The notes under the pieces were generated by a model that worked only from the letters and a program-made list of their open reading frames with translations, searched no databases and was not told where the DNA came from. A stretch of 64,000 nt of DNA, taken from positions 587,797 to 651,796 of the forward strand of contig CAJNDS010001746.1 in NCBI GenBank assembly GCA_905221605.1. Direction: 5' to 3'. Both the position numbers and the translations under genes were made by a program. This document shows, piece after piece, positions 10,082-20,913 of this stretch. The first letter of the stretch is position 1. Every line of letters starts with the position of its first letter. The DNA comes from Symbiodinium natans (lineage: Eukaryota > Sar > Dinophyceae > Suessiales > Symbiodiniaceae).

Positions 10082-13000
10082 GTTGTGGTCGCAGTACGTC
10101 GTCCGGGACTTCCTCAACGCCATGGCCGAGGCACCTGGGGATGGGGCTCTGAGTTGTGTGTGTGTGAGTGTGTGCACGGGGAGTGCAAGCAGAGAGACGG
10201 GGGGGGCTACCGGGGGGTGCAGATTCCGCCTGAGGAGCAGCAAGGCTGGATCGTGAGCTACAACGATGCCCCTGGGCTCGGTTCAGTAGATGCGAGAAAA
10301 GCACAGAGCCTTCCACGCAATCCCCGCACTCCTCCAACCTAAGCCCTGAACCCTAAGCCCTAAGCCTTAAAACCCTCAATGCGACAGCACAGTTGAGATC
10401 TTTGGTTCTCTCTCTCTCTCTCTCCACAGAGGAGAACCGCATCCGACTCGAGCAGCGCGAGGGAGCTGCAGGCAAGAGGGTAAGGGATTCCGGGCAAGAG
10501 TCAAGAGACCTAAGTCGTTGTTTGAGTGCGCTTATGCTCTCTTGTTTGGAATGCTTGGAATGCCAGGGTCTGCGGGGTCCCGCGTGCACAACCACTTCGA
10601 GAAGAACGCCCTGATCAGCTCCAAGGCAGAGTGCCCTCTCGGAGTGGAGTTAACAAATTCCATGGTCCCATTGATGGTCCCCTGTGATGCCTTCTCCACA
10701 TCCTCTCCTTCTATAGCTTTCTGTGGGCTTCTGGCAGACCGTTGCTGAGTGCTGAGTACTGCTTGGTTGAACAACCCAAGCGTTTGGTGGAACCTCAGAT
10801 GGAAAATCCGATGGAACACCTCCAAAAGGCCTCTTCGTCTCGGTATCTTCCGGTCTGCCCATATGCCCCTCAACAGTGCGCAGGCGGGTCTTCGGGAGAC
10901 TATGGTTGGCTACTACAGAAGCCACGGCCGGGACCCCTTCGGCGCCATCCCGCTCACCTTTGTGGCTGCTCGGAAGAGTTTTTTCAATTCTACAAATATT
11001 GGAAGTTCGGAAACCGAGGGGTTCAGCATGGTGCAGAGCAGTTCGGGGGGCATTTGAGAGAGGTTTCATAAGGGCGGGAGTGGGCGTCTTGTTGGAGACC
11101 AGAAGAGGAACCTTCAGTAGCCCCAGCGTGGTTACAGGTGCGTGCCGGCTCTACGGACCCGGAGTTTGCGCAGTGGCGAGAGAGCTTTGAGGACACTCTG
11201 CCCAGACTGTTGCCTTGTGGGCCGGTTCCGAGTCAGACAAAGCAGGCAGGAGTCTCCCTGATGTCGACTGCATACCCCGCAGGTTAAGTGAAACGACTGA
11301 GAAACGAGTATTGCCACAAACACGGCTGGATCGTAAAAACCTGACGTCATGAGCAGCGCGCAACGTGCAGGCCTTTAACGCCCGGCAGTGAACTGATCAG
11401 AAAACCTTGGCTGTTTTCGCACTGCTGGTTGGACTCATTCGATCTGTTGAGGCTTTGGGTCGATCGTGTAAGAACAGGCAAGAAGAGGCATGGACATATT
11501 TGCATGCCGCGGCCTCGAGACGCGAGGAGCTCAGGGCCGCGAATGAGACAGTGTGGCTGGTGAAGCCCGGAGACAAGGCTGAGTTGGTTGGGATTTCTCT
11601 GAAGGCGCCTTTAAGCCAAGATCACGAATCGCTGGACTGAGTGGCGCGCGGCGGCTATCTAGAACTGTCCTAAAGGTAGCAGAAGTCCACGACGTTCGCT
11701 CATCTTGGGGAGTGAGAAATGGATCTAAAACGAGACGCCCTATCTTTGAGCGAAGCCCTCCCCCTCGAAAAGCCCAAGGAAAACAAGAAGCAGAAACAAG
11801 AAAAGCAAAGCCCGCAAGAGCCCTGAGTCTCGACCCTCGAAGAAGTCGGCGTGTCGATCCTCCGATCGCGCGGACTGTATTGCAGCGCACGGCATCACAG
11901 CGGACTGACGACCTGAGAGGCCAATCAGGGCAAGGGCATCGTTGTGTGCGACAGCGCGGAGGAGGTGCAGGATGCTATTGATAGCAGCTCCGGCCCTTTA
12001 AGAAGTTTTTTTTGTGGAGCCTTTCTGGATTCTTTTTTGAGCTTTCACCTGCGCTCATGTGATGGTCATCTGAATCGAAATAGGGAAGCTGTTGCGGTGT
12101 CTTCCAGCTCGCTCGTGCCACTGATCCTTCGCACTTTCCGAGTTGGTGGCGTTCGCTCTTTTGAGGCAAGAGCCGTGTCTGGGTAATCCAGAAGTACATC
12201 GAGAAGCCCTTCCTGATCCACAAGCGGTGCCCTGGACTCAATAGCCTTCCACCACCCCTTTCATCCCTTACCTCCCTTGCCTCCCGTCCCCCCCTCCCCC
12301 CTCCCATAATCTGTGCATTCCTCCTGCACAGGAAGTTCGACATCCGATCGTACTGCCTCCTGGCCCAGGACCCTTCGACAGGCCGGTTTGAAGCCTTGAG
12401 GGGAGAGCGAACTATCCAAGAGCTATCGTAATTCTTAATCTTGTCCGAGCCCACCCCCCCCCCCCCCCCCCCCCAGAAAATGAGCCCACACACCCCTGCA
12501 CACACGAACACTCCCAAGATGGTGCACATCAAGTTGCAACTACAAGAGCAAGTATGACTGGTCTAAATCTGTATTCGGTTTCGAACAATGCATGGTGAGG
12601 TTTAAAAAGCCATAGAATCACACGCACTCCAGAACATGTTTCGCAGCGAAATCAGATGCTGACAGGGACATGTCGCAGCACAAGATTTTCCTTGTAGCAC
12701 CACACCTCACTTGTTTCCATTTTCTGTCAAGGGAGGTTTGCAAGGAGGTGGGCTCGGGGAAAGTGAAATGACATCCTATGAAGTCAGCTTCCTTTTTGAT
12801 CCTGGGCTCTGAAGGGTGGCTTGCATATGGAAATTTGCCAACGGAAGCGCCTCAGATCCTGAGGAGCTTTGCACGGCTATTTCTACAGACAGGTGGGGTG
12901 GGGGGGGGGGTCTGGGAGTTTGGGAACATGGAGATTCTTGCGGAGGTTGCGAGTTGTTGCGTATGTTGTGCCTGAAGGCATACCTCCGGACGACAAGCGC

Positions 13001-14745
13001 CGCATTCACGTTGGCGACCAAAGACCGCTTCGTTCATCTGAACAACGATGCGGTGCAGCCGCCCAGCTCAGAGTACCGGCGACTTCCCTCTTCAACCCGA
13101 AATATCCTAAACTCATCTAAACTCCTAAACGGCTTGCGGCTTAAGCCCACTCCACACCCCAGACACGTCCTTGGATGCGGGGAACTCACCGTCATCCTTC
13201 GCGCCGCCTTGAGGAAGCATGGCGAGGGCTATGGCAAGTACGAGGCAGCCAACAAGATGTCGCTGTCGGACCCACGACCAGCTTAGAAAAGCCTTTTGAG
13301 GTTTGGGATGCTTATCTAGAGGGTCTCTTCTTGTAGGTTCTTGCTAGACTTGGGGCTCATTTCCACCGTTTGGGGGGGAAAACAACTATTTGGTCAACGG
13401 ATTGCGCTTTTCCTCGTGCGGAAAATCGCGACATGTTGCGATTCTGCGGTCAATTTCTTTCAAAGTGTGGGGGGGGGCATCCGAGCGTTCTCCCTTCCCT
13501 TTTCGAGTGGTTATTGTGCTCTTGTCTCTTGCGTGACAAAACGCGGCTTTTCGTCAAAGCTGAGAAGAAAATAAGCTTGCAGCTTTTTGCGAACCCCCCC
13601 CCCCCCCTCCACGAGAGCTCCGCATTTCAACACAGCGACAAGGAGTTTCAGAGCTACCTCGACGTCCACCACGGACGCGAATGTCTGAGCATCCACGGCG
13701 CCTTGCTTCCACAGATGAAGGCAACTTGGAACTAACTTGGTGGGGGGGGAGGAGACTCGGGGAGGTATTGGTGCTCTCATTGCAGAAAGGGAGAAGTGGG
13801 CAGAGACAGCTCAGAGTTCTCGTCCTCCACTAGGTAGTGCCCTGCCCTTCTATACGATACGCTCCGAACATCCTCCGAAAGGTTCCCCACAAGAAACCAT
13901 GAGGATCTAGTCTTGCCGAGGCTCCTGCGGGCTGGCAAAATGAGGAGCTTGCAGGATTTCGCGTATTCCTTTGGAAGAAGCCAGATGTAAACGCAAAGAG
14001 TACGCACTCTCAACAACCGGCTTTCTTTTCCTTTGGAGCTGTGAGCCAAAAGCCGCGGCCTGAGGCCCTGATGGCAGACACGCTGCGTGCTGTTGGCACA
14101 AAGATCAACCCACGTGGCATCCAGCACTGCTTCGAGGCTCCGACCTGGAGAGATACTTAATTTCCCCCCCCCCCCCACCAACCATCTTCGCAATGAGAGC
14201 CCGGAGAAGGGCCGCTATGAAGAGGGCGCCTGCCCCCCCAGAGCCATGGAAATCTCCGGGGAAGTCCTTTCGCGAACTCTTCGCCAGGTCTTTGGCTTCG
14301 ACTTCATGGTCGACGAGAACTTCCGGGTGTGGCTCATCGAGGCTCCTTTCTTCAAGCAACCGCTCTGGGTTGATGAAGGCGCCCTCAGCTCTCTCGCCTC
14401 TCCCCTGCTGAGGTGAACACCAACCCGAGCTTGGACCTTTGCTGCAGCCTTCTGATGTCGATGATCCCCAAGATGCTGGACGAGGCGCGCTTTCCCCCCC
14501 TTTCAGATGCTGGCCACCATAGTGCTACAGGCAACTGACCTTTTGGACCCGTTGGGCCAGAGGCCCTGAGCTTGTCCTTGGACAAGATCTTCGGAGACTC
14601 CACCGCGGCCCACACGGCTTGGGAGCGGGTTTTGCTAGCGGCGGGGGGGAGGGGAGGACTTTTCAGAAAGACCCAGAAGGAACCAAGGATAAGAGAGGGG
14701 GGGCCCACGGAGTGGAATGCGTTTTCAGGGCCTCAGGCGATGTGA
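10082..14745 (+). CDS. Tubulin tyrosine ligase-like (TTLL) gene, 17 exons seen, one frameshift
   Basis: The family ligates tyrosine, glutamate or glycine to tubulin tails using ATP. Inferred exons: 10082-10145, 10223-10267, 10432-10471, 10567-10625, 10884-10964, 11138-11220, 11535-11577, 11920-11983, 12166-12226, 12332-12406, 12946-13057, 13214-13261, 13636-13720, 14065-14136, 14288-14341, 14413-14484 and 14563-14745. Joined, they give the family blocks in order: VWLVKPGDK-ANQGKGIVV (ATP-grasp), [74 protein letters not shown] and PKMLDE-ALSLDKIF. Donors are GC except GT after 12226. All phases agree except exon 12946-13057, which has one extra base near 12980, between PEG and YLRTTS. The N-terminus is not found and must lie upstream. 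Which amino acid is ligated cannot be told. The stop at 14743-14745 is tentative. Confidence 0.92.
10338..10377. repeat. Degenerate CCCTAA-type tract in a TTLL intron
   Basis: Reads CCTAAGCCCTGAACCCTAAG and continues with further CCCTAAG variants. It lies within the intron 10268-10431, just before a (TC)n run and the acceptor. Confidence 0.7.
11640..11750 (+). other. LSU rRNA domain V core segment (probably mitochondrial-derived) inside a TTLL intron
   Basis: GGCGGC at 11650 is followed by AACTGTCCTAAAGGTAGCAG. This aligns with the near-universal large-subunit rRNA core AACGGTCCTAAGGTAGCGAA, and a matching AAGTCC follows. About 50 bases downstream are AAATGGATCTAAAACGAGAC and CCCTATCTTTG, which correspond to the conserved AATGGAT...AACGAGA region. 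The AAAGGTAGCA form is typical of mitochondrial LSU. Dinoflagellate mitochondrial rRNA is fragmented and readily copied, so a nuclear-integrated fragment is the simplest reading. It lies wholly in the intron 11578-11919. An intact transcript is not implied. Confidence 0.7.
12454..12474. repeat. Poly(C) tract of 21
   Basis: An uninterrupted C run in the TTLL intron between 12407 and 12945. Shorter C or G runs occur in several other introns of the gene, near 12899, 13469, 13596, 13741 and 14163. Confidence 0.95.
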
Positions 14746-15120
14746 GGAGCCAGAGCCGTGAGAGATTGTGTGTAAGGGGGGTCATACAGACCCATAGACA
14801 TGGAACAAGCAGGAGCCCATCTACAGTTCCGAGGAGCGAGCTGAGGAGGCCGCTAGCGACGCTTTTGTCGGAATTTCATTGAGGTGGTTACTGGGTTACT
14901 TTCAAGGATGGCTTCGGTAGGAGTGGCCTCCCACCAAGCACCTCCACCCTTGTGGGTTCACAGAGGTTCAAATTGCTTTGTTGCTTTGTAGGCAGAAGCT
15001 TTCCGTGGCATCCTGTAAATGGGTTGTGGCAGCACTTGACAGCACTTTGCCTCGGGTAGGGTGTTGTTTTTTTGTGTTTTTTCCTGTTTTTTTTGTGTGT
15101 TTTGTTTTCCTGTTTTTTAA
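14746..15120. other. Downstream of TTLL, no gene seen
   Basis: No supported frame. A T-rich stretch with TTTTTTGTGTTTTTTCCTG precedes the GAAA microsatellite. A TTLL exon beyond 14745 cannot be excluded. Confidence 0.4.
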
Positions 15121-15497
15121 GCAAGAAAGAAAGACAGAAAGAGAGAAAGAAAGAAAGAAAGAAAGAAAGGAAGAAAGAAAGGAAGAACGAAAGGAAAGAT
15201 AGAAAGAAAGGAAAGCGGAAAGCAAGACAGAAGGAAAGAAAGAACTAAAGAAAGAAAGGCCGAAAGAAAGGAAAGCAAGACAGAAAGAAAGAAATACCTA
15301 AAGAAATAAAGGCCGAAAGAAAGGAAAGCAAGACAGAAAGAAAGAAAGAGAGAAAGAAAGAAAGAAAGAAAGAGAGAAAGAAAGAAAGAAGGAAAGCAAG
15401 ACAGAAAGAAAGAAAGAAAGAGAGAAAGAAAGAAAGAAAGAAAGAAAGAAATAAAGAAAGAAAGAAAGAGAGAAAGAAAGAAAGAAAGAAAGAAATA
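15121..15497. repeat. (GAAA)n polypurine microsatellite
   Basis: About 375 bp of imperfect GAAA/GAAAG repeats with interspersed GGAAAGCAAGACAGAAAGAA blocks. These recur near 15210, 15270, 15325 and 15390 and indicate a higher-order period. It is nearly pure purine on the + strand. Confidence 0.95.
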
Positions 15498-15500
15498 AAC

Positions 15501-16000
15501 CCCCCCCCCTCCGCTTTGTTTAAGCCGTGCAAGCTTGCCTCAAAGCACATGCCATATGCACACTTTTGCGGAAACCCATCATGCGAGAATCGTGTTTGCA
15601 AATGGGGGGGGGGGGGGCTGCGTCCCCCCCAACCCCCCCGCTGTTTCTCAAGCCGTGCAAGCTTGCCTCAACGCATATGCCATATGCACACGTTTTCGGA
15701 AACCCATCATGCGAGAATCGTGTTTGCAAATGGGGGGGGCTGCGCCCCCCCCAACCCCCCCGCTTTCTCAAGCCGTGCAAGCTTGCCTCAACGCATATGC
15801 CATATGCACACGTTTTCGGAAACCCATCATGCGAGAATCGTGTTTGCAAATGGGGGGGGGCTGCGTCCCCCCCAACCCCCCCGCTTTCTCAAGCCGTGCA
15901 AGCTTGCCTCAACGCATATGCCATATGCACACGTTTTCGGAAACCCATCATGCGAGAATCGTGTTTGCAAATGGGGGGGGGCTGCGCCCAACACACCCTA
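15501..16000. repeat. Four ~120-bp tandem units with G-run/C-run hairpins
   Basis: AAGCCGTGCAAGCTTGCCTC begins near 15522, 15650, 15770 and 15891, so the units are about 120-128 bp. Each contains CATATGCCATATGCACA-like sequence, GAAACCCATCATGCGAGAAT and a closing G-run, CTGCG, C-run. In units two and three this can fold as a GC-only hairpin. The last unit loses its C-run at about 15990. Units are nearly identical, so the array is recent. Frames through it exist in all three phases and are not taken as coding. Confidence 0.95.
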
Positions 16001-17806
16001 CACCAAAAACCCTAAGCCGTAGTTCCGGACTGAAGGGGCAATGATACGAGGAGCAACCTTGACCCCGCAAGCCGTAGAGCCTAATAAGACCCAAGCCGTC
16101 CACCATAAGCCGCAAATCCTGATAGAATGTTTGCGGCCTACATGCGCAGTAAGCCCTAAACCGAAGCAAAGTTTCAGATTGAAGCATCCGACTAGCTTTT
16201 GAGTCCTGTCGGGGCCAACGATGGCCGCCCCGACGCTCCAAGCGCGAGTTGCAAAAGGACGAAGGGTTGGACGTAATGTGCTGTTGTAGCACGTTGAGAT
16301 TTGGACCTGTTCCGGACACGCGGTGCCGCTGAGAGGCCATCGGAAGCTGAAAACCAGCAAAATTCACCAAAAAAACCAGAAAAATACACAGAAAAGAATT
16401 CCCACCAGAGGAGGACGACAGGCAGAACCAGGAGGGCATGTTCTGAAAACCACAGAAAAGCAAGAAAAAACAAGAAAATTCACAAAAAAAACAGAAAAAA
16501 TGACCAACAAAATCCTCGCTCCCTTTGCCTCTACCCGCTTTCGTGCTGCGATGTACAGCACTTCACTGAACTCCTGAGCCCGGAATCACCCGAAAGGTGT
16601 GTGGATTCTCCCACTGCATCAGTGCAGGTCTGCTGCCAGTGGCTGCCACCATTGTCTTCGAGAGGCACCCGGTGACCTAGTGGCTCAGTGCCACTGCCAC
16701 TCGCTTGCAGCTGCAATTGTACCAACGATTACCAACGGAGGCTTCAGATTTCACGATTATTCCTCTGGTGGGTGGTGGTGGTGCAAGGCTTTGTGTTGCA
16801 GACCCCATTGAAAAGCCTGGGGTCATACTGGTCACACCTTCGAAAAAGAGGGCAACCAACGAGGGCGCCTCAGCTTGAAGTTCCAAAGCTCGGCATTGTG
16901 CCCAGCGCCGAGAACCGCTTCAGACATCGCCACTGAGCTCCTGAGCTCGAAGACCAACTCGCCCCCCCAAGCGAACCCTATCTGATCCCTCAAGCACTCG
17001 CCAGAGCTTGCAGTGCACACAAACGCACGCAAAAGGGATGATGACTTCCACTTGGGCTCCAACAGCTACAAGTTTGTAAGGTTTCTTGAGGGCAATCCCA
17101 AGACAGGGCCCTTGGAATGAGGCATGCTGACGCTTGCCGTCCGAGATTCCTGGGATGCCTGGGACTCCTGATTGGCAACGCCGTCTTCTGCAGGAACCAG
17201 AGAGCTCTTGCGGCAACATGCCAAGGGCTAAGTTTCCGACCACTCTTGTAGTGTCTAGGAGGCTCCAAGGCACCCAGCAAAACGTTCCAAGAATCATGGG
17301 TGGTGGCTCAAGTGCGTGTAGTTTAGCGAGTTTAGCGGTGGTGTGACGCGTCAGAGTTCCGGTTGGGGGGTGGCCTGGTGGGGTGATGTGGGTCGAAACT
17401 CCACTCCTTTGACGGGCATAGATGGCATGGAGCATATCATATTGCTTAGCGGCTACCGATGCCTAGCCTATCACAAGGCCCTGTGTCCACCCGATCGGTT
17501 CGTGTCTAGCCATCCAACTCACACCAAACCATATTCTCAAACTGGGCAGCGGCGCCAACTCCTAAGCTAGTGTTTGCTTTGGGCCAGCTTTGCCATCAAA
17601 GATGTGAAGCTGAGCCCTCTTCCAGCAAGTGCGAGGAATTCACACAATTTTAAATGTCGGAGGCTTTACGCACCACAAGTGGGCTGGCAGATGTGTCCCG
17701 GCTGTTCCCTCGCTGTGTAGTTGCTTCTAAAGTGCCTCGTGTGCTTCAAGATGTCTGACTTCAAACGGAGTAAAGCCATAAAGCTCAACTTACTAGTAAG
17801 CAATCA
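16001..17806. other. Mostly non-coding, exon-like pieces only
   Basis: Degenerate CCCTAA words occur near 16008-16020 and 16150. An A-rich stretch lies at about 16350-16510. A frame near 16530-16675 (FTELLSPESPE) and one near 16840-16960 look protein-like but lack support. No complete gene is visible. Confidence 0.4.
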
Positions 17807-17826
17807 ATGGCCAGTTTACACATAGC

Positions 17827-18043
17827 ATCTCCTGTCACGGCCAGTCCTTGTATTTTGCAATGCTGCAAGCCTGAGGGCAAATTTCTGCGGCTGTCTCACA
17901 AGCTACAGCAGCTACAGCCAACAGACCGAACCGTTCTGAACGCCGGAAAGCCAGGCATCCTTTTCTTCAAAGAGTCGACAGAAGAAATTAGGGCAGCGCA
18001 CATGTGCAGAAGAAAGTGCAGCGGTTTGGGGCACGGCATGTGA
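17827..18043 (+). CDS. Possible exon, unknown product
   Basis: A frame of about 70 codons has ordinary amphipathic composition and includes KLQQLQPTDRTVLNAGKPG and FFKESTEEIRAAHM. It ends at a TGA at 18041-18043. No ATG-led gene, domain or neighbouring exon could be joined. An AG|G acceptor-like site precedes GGCAAATTTCTGCGG at about 17876. The call rests only on composition and could be wrong. Confidence 0.3.
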
Positions 18044-19124
18044 CATAGCTTTTCAGGCTTTGCAGTTGGCCTCATTGAATGAGTGCCGCACCCAGACGTT
18101 TGCGAGATGCCCAAAAAAAGGGGGGGGCTCCCCAGAGTGCAGAGCTAATGCATTCAATGCATTCCTTTACTCATCTTCAGGGCTCCCAGACCTGAAGTGT
18201 CATATGGCCACCAAAGCCCCGTGTGAGAAATCAATTTCGAGATAGTAGACGTGTCTTGACATGCACGACTGTTCAAGCGATGTGCTGGCAGATGTTGATA
18301 GCCACGTATTGTATCCGAGGAGGCCAAGTCCCAAGCACCTTGGCTGATTGCGGTACAGGTCCTTCGTGAAACACAACAGTGAGAACTCTCACATCAGTGG
18401 CCTTCGACCCCGGAGCCTACGCGTCACAGTTTTTTCATGAAACCGAAGAGAAGCGTAGCCATTTCGCAAACTTGTCATAAATCATAAATCATAAACTCCC
18501 CAAAACAATTTCAAAACATAACTTTTCCACATCAAAAAACTACCTGAAACGTGAGTCTGGCTACACTGACACGTCCAGTGTCATATAAGCCTATGGGCCT
18601 AGAAGGGTGTGCAGCAGCTGCCAGCCGACAGGTCAGGCATCGTGCTCGCGCATCTCCACCCCGGGAGGGGAGCAGTCAAAAAAACCCAGGCACCAGCCCC
18701 AACCCGGACAGCTCCAACCATGCCCTTACCCTAGAAGCTCTACAAGCCCAATGAGCCCTGTAAGCTTTACAAGCCCTAGAAGCCGCTATAAACGCTGAAA
18801 CGCTGAAGTTTTTCATGGCCCTAAAGCTTCCAACCTGAACCTTGAATCCAGATGTTACATCCAAGCCGGACGCCCATGATGGCTCGGACAGGCTGATGTT
18901 ATACCATTTCGAGCTCGAGCATCTTTGGTTTCAAGCGTCGTCTAGGGATTGCGCTGCCAGCACAGGCTTTTGGGCGCAGAACACTAGCCCTAAAAACGTG
19001 ATTTAACATGTTAAAACACCACAGATGTTTCCCCTGCGACCAATTAGCTCGCGCCATGGCGCGAGCTATTTGGCCATCAGGGCGCAGAAGGGGTGCTATG
19101 GTTGCTTACCACGTCACCCTACGA
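18044..19124. other. No supported gene
   Basis: Short frames only. Contains the 24-bp palindrome at 19045-19068 and a chance-level match to the dinoflagellate spliced leader near 18454. Confidence 0.4.
19045..19068. other. 24-bp perfect palindrome
   Basis: The half-site TAGCTCGCGCCA is followed directly by its reverse complement, with no spacer. It is GC-rich and self-complementary over all 24 bases. Symmetry stops outside it. It could be a cruciform or a dimeric protein site; nothing adjacent indicates which. Confidence 0.9.
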
Positions 19125-19500
19125 GCGCGAAGGGAGGGGACATACGACAAACTTCGAGGGCCCTCACCAAACCCTACGAGCACAAAGAGCGGGGACATAC
19201 GACAATCCTCGAAGGGATATGTTTTTACTTCTACAGTGTTCGGTAGTGCTGTGCCCAAAACTTGGGCAGGATGCTAGTTGAACACGCTCGGCCCCCAAAA
19301 TGTGGGTGCTATTTGAGTACGCTCGAAGGGGCATACTTACAACCCTTATGGAGCCACGACGTTGCCAGCACAGGGATAAAACATGTCAATGTGCTTAAAC
19401 CACCCCTTGTGGGGTGTGTTTTACTGGTCGCAGGGGCATAGTCACAACCCTTATGGAGCCACGTTGCCAGGACAGGGTTTGTAAGCAACTAGCACCCCAT
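19125..19500. repeat. Two sets of short diverged duplications
   Basis: GGGGACATACGACAA occurs after CGAAGGGA at 19130 and after CAAAGAGC at 19188. GGGGCATA, ACAACCCTTATGGAGCCACG and GTTGCCAG occur together at about 19328-19373 and again at about 19433-19474. Each set is a direct duplication about 50-105 bp apart. Confidence 0.75.
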
Positions 19501-19639
19501 CTGCGCCGTGATGACCAAAACTGCTCGCGCCAGAATGCATTTTTGCAGGCTTGAAAATGCGTTGGGTCTTGCTTTGGTCTTGCTTTTCCACATTGGCATT
19601 GATATTCTTTCCTAAGGGAAAAAGCAAAATGCATCTACG

Positions 19640-20270
19640 CACGGGCGATGAATGCATTTGCATTTTGGTTTCCTGTGTCCGGGGCCCCTCTCTTTTCGCA
19701 CGGGTTCAGGTCTATTGTGGTTTTGCAAAGAAGCAGCTACGCACCCGCATGTAGCCGGCCTTGGAAAATGCATTTGGGTATGTTCCTTTTGATTCTGGGC
19801 CCCTTTCGGAATTCTTGCAAAACGTCGAAAATTGCTCCTAGACGTTTTAGGGCCCTTATAGCTTTTCCTTCTTATGCTGGGAAAGAGGAATATGAGAATC
19901 GACGAGTTCATGAACGAGACTATAGCACGACGGGAAACCGTTGCCACAAACGCATTTTTCGGGCGACGAAGAATACATTGGCGTGCCCCGAATTGCATGT
20001 AGGATCGGGGTTGGTCGCAAAGCGCCAAGGATATTGTTTCGATTTGCTTACATGCTGAGCGAAACACAGACAGCGCATTTGACATGCGACCGGAGGCTGC
20101 GCGAATGCATATTGCCAGGCCCGAAGAATGCATGCGGTCTTGCTTACCTGTCTTTTTTTCTGCGCGGGGTCAGGTCTTCGTGGTTTTGGAAAACACCAGC
20201 GCTAATGCATTTAGCCAGCCTCCCATACTGCATCTGGGCATGTTCCTTTTATTCGGCCAAGAAAGGCATG
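19640..20270. repeat. Diverged direct duplication, ~470-bp period
   Basis: Near 19679-19800 and 20145-20265 the same order of words appears: a C/G-rich start, GGTTCAGGTCT or GGTCAGGTCT, TGTGGTTTTG or CGTGGTTTTG, CAGC, AATGCATTT, and GGGCATGTTCCTTTT or GGGTATGTTCCTTTT. ATGCAT-containing words are frequent across the whole interval. No gene is supported. Confidence 0.65.
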
Positions 20271-20403
20271 AATCATGTCTATGTCTTTGGGTTCTGGCTC
20301 ATGGTGCTGCATGACTCACCAATCAAAACCACACACTGAAGTTTAGGGTAACCCTGAACGCCTGTCGAATTTTATGTCGCGTTGTTGTTTCGCGCGTTTT
20401 CCC

Positions 20404-20452
20404 TTCCTCTACAATCTTACTGTTTGGGGTCTTCGCCGGCATAATTTACGTT
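20404..20452. repeat. Sequence shared with the left edge of the AT array
   Basis: TACTGTTTGGGGTCTTCGCC, followed by GGCATAATTTACGTT, matches CACTGTTTGGGGTCTACGCC plus GGCATAATTCATGTT at 2678-2711, which is where the AT array starts. The upstream pyrimidine-rich segments are also alike. Here it is not followed by AT repeats. Confidence 0.75.
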
Positions 20453-20913
20453 CTTCCATGAGTTCACATGGCAAGGCCCCAGCCTGTGTCACGCTCTGTG
20501 CTTGTCGTGAGTTCATATGGCACCTGTGCCACAAGGTGCCGTACAGTTACAGGACTTGGGGCCGCAAAAGTCACGGGGACGGGGCTCTCGGTCTCTCTGG
20601 GGGCTTAACCGTCTGACCCGCTCAGGCCCTGGCCCTGAACACTGCCAAGTGCCGAGGAAGATCGAGGAAGCTGCAGAAGCGGCTTGCCACGTCCATCCTG
20701 GGATGCGGCAAGAACGCTGCAGGGGCCCCGCAAGGTCCACGCAGGGAAGTTGTGAGTTTCAGGGTCTGGGTGCGCAGTTTCGGTGCGTTTGTAAAAGCTG
20801 AGTTTCGGCACGCTTCGAGAGATCAACGAGCATTAACACTCCGGGATTGCGCTTGTTGAGTCGCTTTCCAGCTTCCGGCTTACAAGATCAAATACCATGC
20901 TTCACACGCCTGC

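Noticed and set aside
15516-16044. Frames of 160-170 codons over the 120-bp units
   Set aside because: All three + phases are open because the unit length and composition avoid stops. Near-identical repeats show no coding bias.
18454-18464. CGTAGCCATTT, matching part of the dinoflagellate spliced leader
   Set aside because: Only 11 consecutive bases match and the rest of the leader (TGGCTCAAG) is absent. About the level expected by chance in 64 kb on two strands, and no gene follows.
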